Made by a program: the position numbers and the translations under genes | From: Cristatella mucedo | Lineage: Eukaryota; Bryozoa; Phylactolaemata; Cristatellidae | Length of the DNA stretch: 64,000 nucleotides | Direction: 5' to 3' | NCBI GenBank assembly: GCA_009760855.2 | Contig: WPIO01000279.1 | Coordinates: forward strand, 1-64,000 | The notes under the pieces: generated by a model | The model's database searches: none | What the model saw: the letters and a program-made list of their open reading frames with translations, nothing else | Told to the model about the DNA's origin: nothing | Shown: piece by piece, positions 58,293 through 64,000 of the stretch | Numbering within the stretch: position 1 is the stretch's first letter | Layout: every line of letters starts with the position of its first letter

Positions 58293-59610
58293 TCCCACTG
58301 AGATATGACCTGAACCACTGCTCTGCAGTGGTTCAGGTCCTATCTCAGTGTGGGACTCCAGAGTATTGACGTGAATGGACAAAGACCATCTGAAGTACCT
58401 CTGAAATATGGAGAACCTCAGGGCTCCATGCTAGGTCCGGTTCTTTTCACGGTTTATACTCTGCCTCTTGCTGATGTGATTGCCGAGCACAATCTAGGCT
58501 TTCACTTCTATGCAGATGACACTTAGTTGTACCTTTGCTTTGATCCCTCCCAGCCTTCGAGCACCTAAAATTCTCTCAACTCACTAGCTGCATGCATTGA
58601 TGACATCAGCACATGGATGGCAGCAAATTTTCTAAAACTTAACGATGATAAAACTAACTTACTAGTTATGGGCAAACCCAGTGTGATCCAGAGATTGGAA
58701 AGGCTGACTCTCAAAATTGGCTCTGCCAGCATATCTCCTGTCAAATCAGCTCGGAATCTAGGTGTCATATTCCAAAGCGACCTCTCGTTAGACGACCATA
58801 TCAGCTCCACAGTCAAATCCACCTATTTTCAGCTTCATAACATTGCTAAAATTCGGGCTTGTTTAGATAAAGATACCACGTCCAAGTTAGTTCATGCATT
58901 CGTGACATCCCGTCTCGACTTCTGCAATTCACTGCTTACTGGCCTACCAGCATGTGCGATCAGGCGATTGCAGTTGGTGCAAAACTCTGCAGCTAGGCTT
59001 GTCTGTCGTGAGTGTCGCAGTTGCCACATTACTCCACTTCTCGCCGACCTGCACTGGCTACCAGTCAAGCAAAGGATTGACTTCAAGGTTTTGTCGCTCA
59101 CTTTTAGGTCCCTTCATTCTATGGCTCCAGCCTATCTTTCAGATATACTACCCCATCAGGCCAAGCATCGTTTCACCCGCTTTTCGGAATCCAACAGTCT
59201 CTAAATACCTCATACAAACCTTAAATCCTTTTGAGACCGTGCATTTAGTTCATATGCTCCCAAAGCCTGGAACTCCCTCCCGACCTGCGTCAGAACATCT
59301 CCTGACCTGACCACATTTAAAAGGAACCTAAAAATACACCTATTTAGGACAGCATTTAGTGGGCCCTGTGATTCGTCTTTGATGTGCTTATGCGTGCTGA
59401 CACTGTGCATGCTGCCACTAACCACATTTGCATGCTGACCCTGTGCATGTCACCCCTAAACATATTATTCATCTCGTTTGTTTTTCAAGCATGATTTTAC
59501 TTACCATTCAATTGCATTTCACTTTACAGCAAATGTAAAGCGCCAAGAGAGAGATTGAGTTCTCTGAGGGCGCTTTATCAAGTGAATTATTATTATTATT
59601 ATTATTATTT
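58293..59610 (+). mobile_element. CR1-A, young 5'-truncated copy
   Basis: It begins with a hairpin (58293-58355) and reads ALQWFRSYLS, motif B 'ctcagggctccatgctaggt', motif C FHFYADDT followed by a stop, then a long frame 58617-59204: FLKLNDDKTNLLVMGKPSVI, SRLDFCNSLLTGLPACAIRR, LADLHWLPVKQRIDFKVLSL. After a stop the frame continues shifted to about 59310. The 3' UTR, stem and an eight-unit TTA tail are well kept. It is close in sequence to 3627-5063 and 60846-62400, suggesting recent activity. Confidence 0.9.
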
Positions 59611-60394
59611 CGGTGTCAAGCCTTGGCCGGTTTGTGGGTCAGCTCTTGGACTATAGCCATAATGTTCTATCGACATGGAGCCAGCGAAGCATTTTCAGCA
59701 AAGGAGACACATTTCCATGCCTCAGAATTTTTTTAGGTAATCTTGCGTGAGTCGTGCCAGAGTTATTAATCTTCACCACAATCTTGCCGGAGTTATAAGT
59801 TAAAAACTTCAGTCTATTTGTGAATTTTCGAAAGCCCAGCAAAAAGGAGTTTACATAGTCTAGCCATGACGGAAACGTTAAAAAGGTTGGATTTCTGTTT
59901 GCAACTACTATATAAATACAAAATCGTTAATATGGAATGTGGGTGATGTTTGAATTCTAAATTAGCCTTCTTAAAAAGACTTTTAGATTGAGGTAGCTGC
60001 GAATGGCCGTGTTTACAATTCCGTGTTTACTCATAAATGAACCTCTTGATGTTATCAGCAAAATTAAACTTTAGCTTTATCATAGTCCAGGTAAGGTATC
60101 TCTGGCATATATTCGGCTATAACTGGGAGTCCGATCGAAGGATGGCAAAAACGAAGTCACATTTGAGAAGTACAAAGTCTTTCAGTTCAGTTACATACTT
60201 TAAGGGCATACTCTGAGTACCAGTTACATTTTATTGCCGTACGGAATGAGGTAATTTGCCGGGATTAAAGATAAGATGTCTTTAAGGCGAGAAATATGTT
60301 TGCCAGTTATTGCATTTGATTTAGAAGGTTTAAAAGACAAGTAAAACTAAACATCACCAACCGGGATGCCATATCCAAGTTTATTTCGGGAAAT
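59611..60394. other. Unassigned interval with the second 94-bp copy
   Basis: 60031-60124 repeats 57624-57717 with two differences. Otherwise nothing is recognised. Confidence 0.5.
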
Positions 60395-60491
60395 ATTGAA
60401 TTTCCAGTGTTTCCAGCGTTCATCCTTGATCCGTTGCTGTTCTCCGTTTATACTTATAAACGGAGAACAGCAATGGATCAAGTATGAACGC
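60395..60491. repeat. RT scrap ending in a 37-bp hairpin
   Basis: Before the hairpin the sequence can be read ILDPLLFSVYT, like the GPxLFTVYT stretch of LINE RTs. 60416-60452 and 60455-60491 are reverse complements with two mismatches and a 2-base loop. Confidence 0.75.
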
Positions 60492-60845
60492 TTGTACAAG
60501 TCATCGTGTGGCTTGTTGGGTGTCCTTCTCCAATTTCCTTCTAACATTGATAGAACAATATTAAAAGTATAGATTTGACAATAATTAATTGACTATTGGA
60601 ACAGTTTTTATTAATAATGGTTCAAATTAGTTATTAGTGATAATTATTTTAGAAGACAGCTAATACATCAGGTAAAGTGGTGGAATAAAGAGGCTGTTAT
60701 TGCCGCTGCATAAGTAAAATTAACCAGGTTTTAATGTATTGAAAGGGCTCGAATGACGAGAGAAATCTGCCTGACAATGTACTACTTTTATTGTGTGCTA
60801 CAAGCTGCAAAGCAAAATCACTTAAAAATTTTTAGGTGAAAGGAC
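60492..60845. other. AT-rich interval, nothing recognised
   Basis: No supported feature. Confidence 0.4.
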
Positions 60846-62400
60846 GAATAATAATAATGATAATAATGCACTTAATAAAACGCCATCGGAGAACTAAATC
60901 TCTGTCCAGGTGCTTTAGATTTGTTGCAAAGGGAAACGCAATTAAATGGTGAGTAAAATCAAGCTTGCTAAACAAGCAAATTTAATAACATGGTTAGGGG
61001 TGACATGCACAAGGTCAGCATGCAAATGTGGTTTGTGGCAGCATGCACAGTGTCAGCACGCATAAGCACGTGAAGGACGAATCACAGGGACCCACTAAAT
61101 GCTGTCATAAATAGGTGTGTTTTTAAAATAAATTCGTTTTAAATGTGGTCAGGTCAGGGGATGTTCTGACGCAGGTCGGGGGGGGGGGTGTTGCAGGCAT
61201 TGGGAGCATACGAACTAAATGCCCGGTCTCCAAAGGATTGGAGGTTTGTACAGGGTAATTGTAGACTGTTGGATTCTGAAAAGCAGGTGGTACGAAGCTT
61301 GGCCTGATGGGGGAGTATATCTAAGAGATAGGCTGGAGCCAAAGAATGAAGTGACCTAAAAGCGAGTGACAAAACCTTGAAGTAAATCCGTTGCTTGACT
61401 GGAAGCCAGTGCAAGTCGGCGAAAAGTGGAGTAAAGTGGCTACTGCGACGCTCACGACAGACAAGCCTAGCTGCAAAGTCTTGCACTAGCTGCTATCGCC
61501 AGATCGCCCACATGCTGGTAGGCGAGCGAGCAGTGAATTGCAGAAGTCGAGACGGGATGTCACGAATGCATGGACCAACTTAGATGTGGTATCCTTATCT
61601 AAACAAGCCTGAATTTCAGCAATGTTATGAAGCTGAAAATAGGCGGATTTGACTGTGGAGCTGATATGGTCGTCTAACGAGAGGTCGCTTTGGAATATGA
61701 CACCTAGATTTCGAGCTGATTCAACAGGAGATATGCTGGCAGAGCCAATTTTGAGCGTCAGCCTTTCCAATTTTTGAATCACACTGGGTTTGTCCATAAC
61801 TAGTAAGTTAGTTTTATCGTCATTTAGTTTTAGAAAATTTGCTGCCAATAACGTGCTGATGTCATCAATGCATGCAGCTAGTGAGTTGAGAGAATTTGAG
61901 GTGCTCGAAGGCTGGGAGGGATCAAAGCAAAGGTACAAATGAGTGTCATCCGCATAGTAGTGAAAGCCTAGATTGTTCTTGGCAATCACATCAGCAAGAG
62001 GCAGAGTATAAACCGTGAAAAGAACCGGACGTAGCCCAGAGCCCTGAGGTACGCCTTATTTCTGAGGTAAATCAGACGATCTTTGTCCATTCACGTCAAT
62101 ACTCTGGAGTCTCCCATTGAGATACTACCTGAACCACGGCAGAGCAGCGCCAGTGATGCCCTGGCAAGATGAGAGGCGCTATAGAAGAACTTTGTGAATG
62201 AGGGTATCAAAAGCTGCCAAAAGATCGAGCAAAACGAGCAGAGACACGCTACTTATATCTGCATTCCTAAGAAGGTCGTTGGATACCCTAAGCAATGCCG
62301 ACTCTGTGGAGCGATTAGCTCTAAAGCCAGACTCGGCCTTTTTAGCAAGGTGTGAGGTTTCGATATACGAGTTTAGCTGGTCCGCCACGACGAAGGGAGC
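60846..62400 (-). mobile_element. CR1-A, 5'-truncated copy
   Basis: Reverse orientation. Tail and stem at 60846-60930; 3' UTR to about 61150; C-terminus 61154-61486; frame 61486-61989 with motif C HYYADDTHLYL and FLKLNDDKTNLLVMDKPSVI; motif B region near 62040-62060 damaged by a stop; motif A LLVLLDLLAAFDTLIHK at 62179-62415. It breaks off in the early RT. Two or three frameshifts. Confidence 0.9.
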
Positions 62401-62561
62401 TAGATGACTGTTCACTAATATCTCTTAATATAATCCAGTCATTATAACTGTAGGATATAGTGACCGATTTTTTCCAAAATGAAATCAACCAATATTCTTT
62501 AAATGGACAGAATGTTTGGGAGGAAGTTTATCAAAAGCACGTACACGGTTCTTGTTACTTG
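62401..62561. other. Short unassigned interval
   Basis: Nothing recognised. Confidence 0.4.
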
Positions 62562-62660
62562 AGCCGTAATGGCTCACTGGGTAAGGTGGTTGCTTCTCAC
62601 GACCACGGCCTCAGCACCGAGGTTGTGGGTTCGAATCCTGAGCTGGGTGCAGGGTGTGTT
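62562..62660 (+). mobile_element. SINE S1, tRNA-like head well preserved
   Basis: A box 'aatggctcactgggtaaggt' and B box 'gggttcgaatcctg' at normal tRNA spacing for this family; the body after 62660 differs from other S1 copies, so this may be a subfamily. Confidence 0.75.
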
Positions 62661-63177
<517 letters not shown>

Positions 63178-63199
63178 TAGCCCTAAGGTGTGCTTCGCC

Positions 63200-63285
63200 T
63201 ACGCCATGGGCTCGAGCAAAAGACACCGGCCAGACCTTGGTTGGGGAGGCTATCTTTACCAATCGGCAAAACGGGTGTGCCACTA
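63200..63285 (-). mobile_element. S2-like tRNA head, degenerate
   Basis: 'catgggctcgagcaaaagac' and 'ggccagaccttggttgggga' follow the S2 head in reverse. The A box is damaged and no CR1-A tail is joined. Confidence 0.45.
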
Positions 63286-63700
63286 AAGAAGATTAGCCAA
63301 GCATAGCAGAGAATTATGACCAAAGTGGACTCAGTGATGGTAATTAACTACCCATGGAAAGACTATGCTGCTGCTTGTGTAAAAAAGACCACTGTTGGGA
63401 GTAAGTGTACTTCTTTCGTCATTTACATTTGCATCGTTTGCAATCGCTCATAAATAAGTAGTTCGGTAATAGCAAAATTAGCGTGAAATACATTTCATCG
63501 AAGATATCGCAAGAAACATTATTTATAGGTATTTTACCATATTATTAAAATGCAATCCTATATTGAAAAATTTCTTTTTAAATTAAATTATTGCTCTAAC
63601 ATTGTATTGGCAGCTGCAATATCTTGAAACGGTCATACCTGGCAAGCATTTAGGTAATATCAAAGAGACTGCTGTATTAATTACAAAACTGTCGACATAC
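63286..63700. other. AT-rich interval, nothing recognised
   Basis: Intron-like, no supported feature. Confidence 0.45.
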
Positions 63701-63772
63701 CTTCTATAAAGTCATCAAATGACATATGCGTAAACTGATACACTGTAGTTTCAACAAACGGAAGTTTCATTT
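63701..63772 (-). CDS. Candidate exon E1, 72 nt, phase 1-1
   Basis: Minus strand: acceptor 'ctttgtagttgtcacag', donor GAAG|GTATGTCG. Only phase 1 is open: MKLPFVETTVYQFTHMSFDD then FIE. It is the most upstream exon in the window; the gene must begin beyond the right edge. Because every exon in the row is a multiple of three and in phase 1, any of them could be skipped without breaking the frame. Confidence 0.5.
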
Positions 63773-64000
63773 CTGTGACAACTACAAAGATGGGTACAAT
63801 TCAAAATTGCGAGCGCCACATTTCCCCTGCCTGTATTGAGCAATTTACAAGCGTAGCAGGTAATAAATAAACTAAAAATTGCCATTTGCTATTTCAATTA
63901 TCTAGCCTTAGAGATAAATGGTCATGTTTGCATGTAGCACAAGCCTGCCCCTTACGGCAGGAATGGCCCAAATATTGTTGCTACTAGCACAATAATTGCT
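63773..64000. other. Window end, intron-like
   Basis: AT-rich, nothing recognised. Confidence 0.4.

Noticed and set aside
62562-62660. A functional tRNA gene
   Set aside because: A and B boxes are present, but the sequence belongs to the dispersed S1 family and does not give a clean cloverleaf with acceptor stem.

Overview
The window looks like non-coding nuclear DNA from a large, repeat-rich animal genome. No bacterial-type operon, ribosomal RNA gene or ordinary compact gene is visible. Most of the sequence consists of decayed non-LTR retrotransposons of the CR1/L2 type, tRNA-derived SINEs and microsatellites. The species cannot be named from the sequence; an invertebrate is the best guess from the mix of elements.

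Three LINE families recur. CR1-A has an endonuclease and reverse transcriptase (RT), a 3' end able to fold into a GCGCC/GGCGC stem, and a TTA-rich tail; about 22 fragments lie on both strands, the longest at 45660-48716. Family B has a related RT C-terminus and a 3' end near 'acagacggagata'. Family C is a very decayed RT. Two SINE families recur. S1 has tRNA A and B boxes and at least nine copies. S2 has a tRNA-like head joined to the CR1-A 3' tail, so it probably depended on CR1-A for mobility.

Region by region: 1-372 holds degenerate CCCTAAA repeats and a G-rich module. Positions 1507-14948 form an imperfect inverted duplication with arms of about 6 kb around an AAAT array and a GC-rich spacer; a third, partial, direct-orientation copy lies at 17640-19905. 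From 20 to 34 kb the sequence is AT-rich with scattered CR1-A and S1 pieces. From 34.7 to 39.7 kb there are an S2 copy, a minisatellite, a second TTTAGGG/G-rich composite and more CR1-A. From 40 to 64 kb there are many LINE copies, long AT arrays and several striking hairpins at broken ends of elements.

The only likely host gene is on the minus strand. Short intervals bounded by GT-AG splice signals at 63701-63772, 57170-57241, 53800-53871, 50244-50315 and 37112-37183 are each exactly 72 nt, and one at 43980-44045 is 66 nt. All are open in phase 1-1 and would join in frame. Their introns of 3 to 7 kb are filled by the transposons. The product is not identified. Weaker candidate exons continue toward 20.9 kb.
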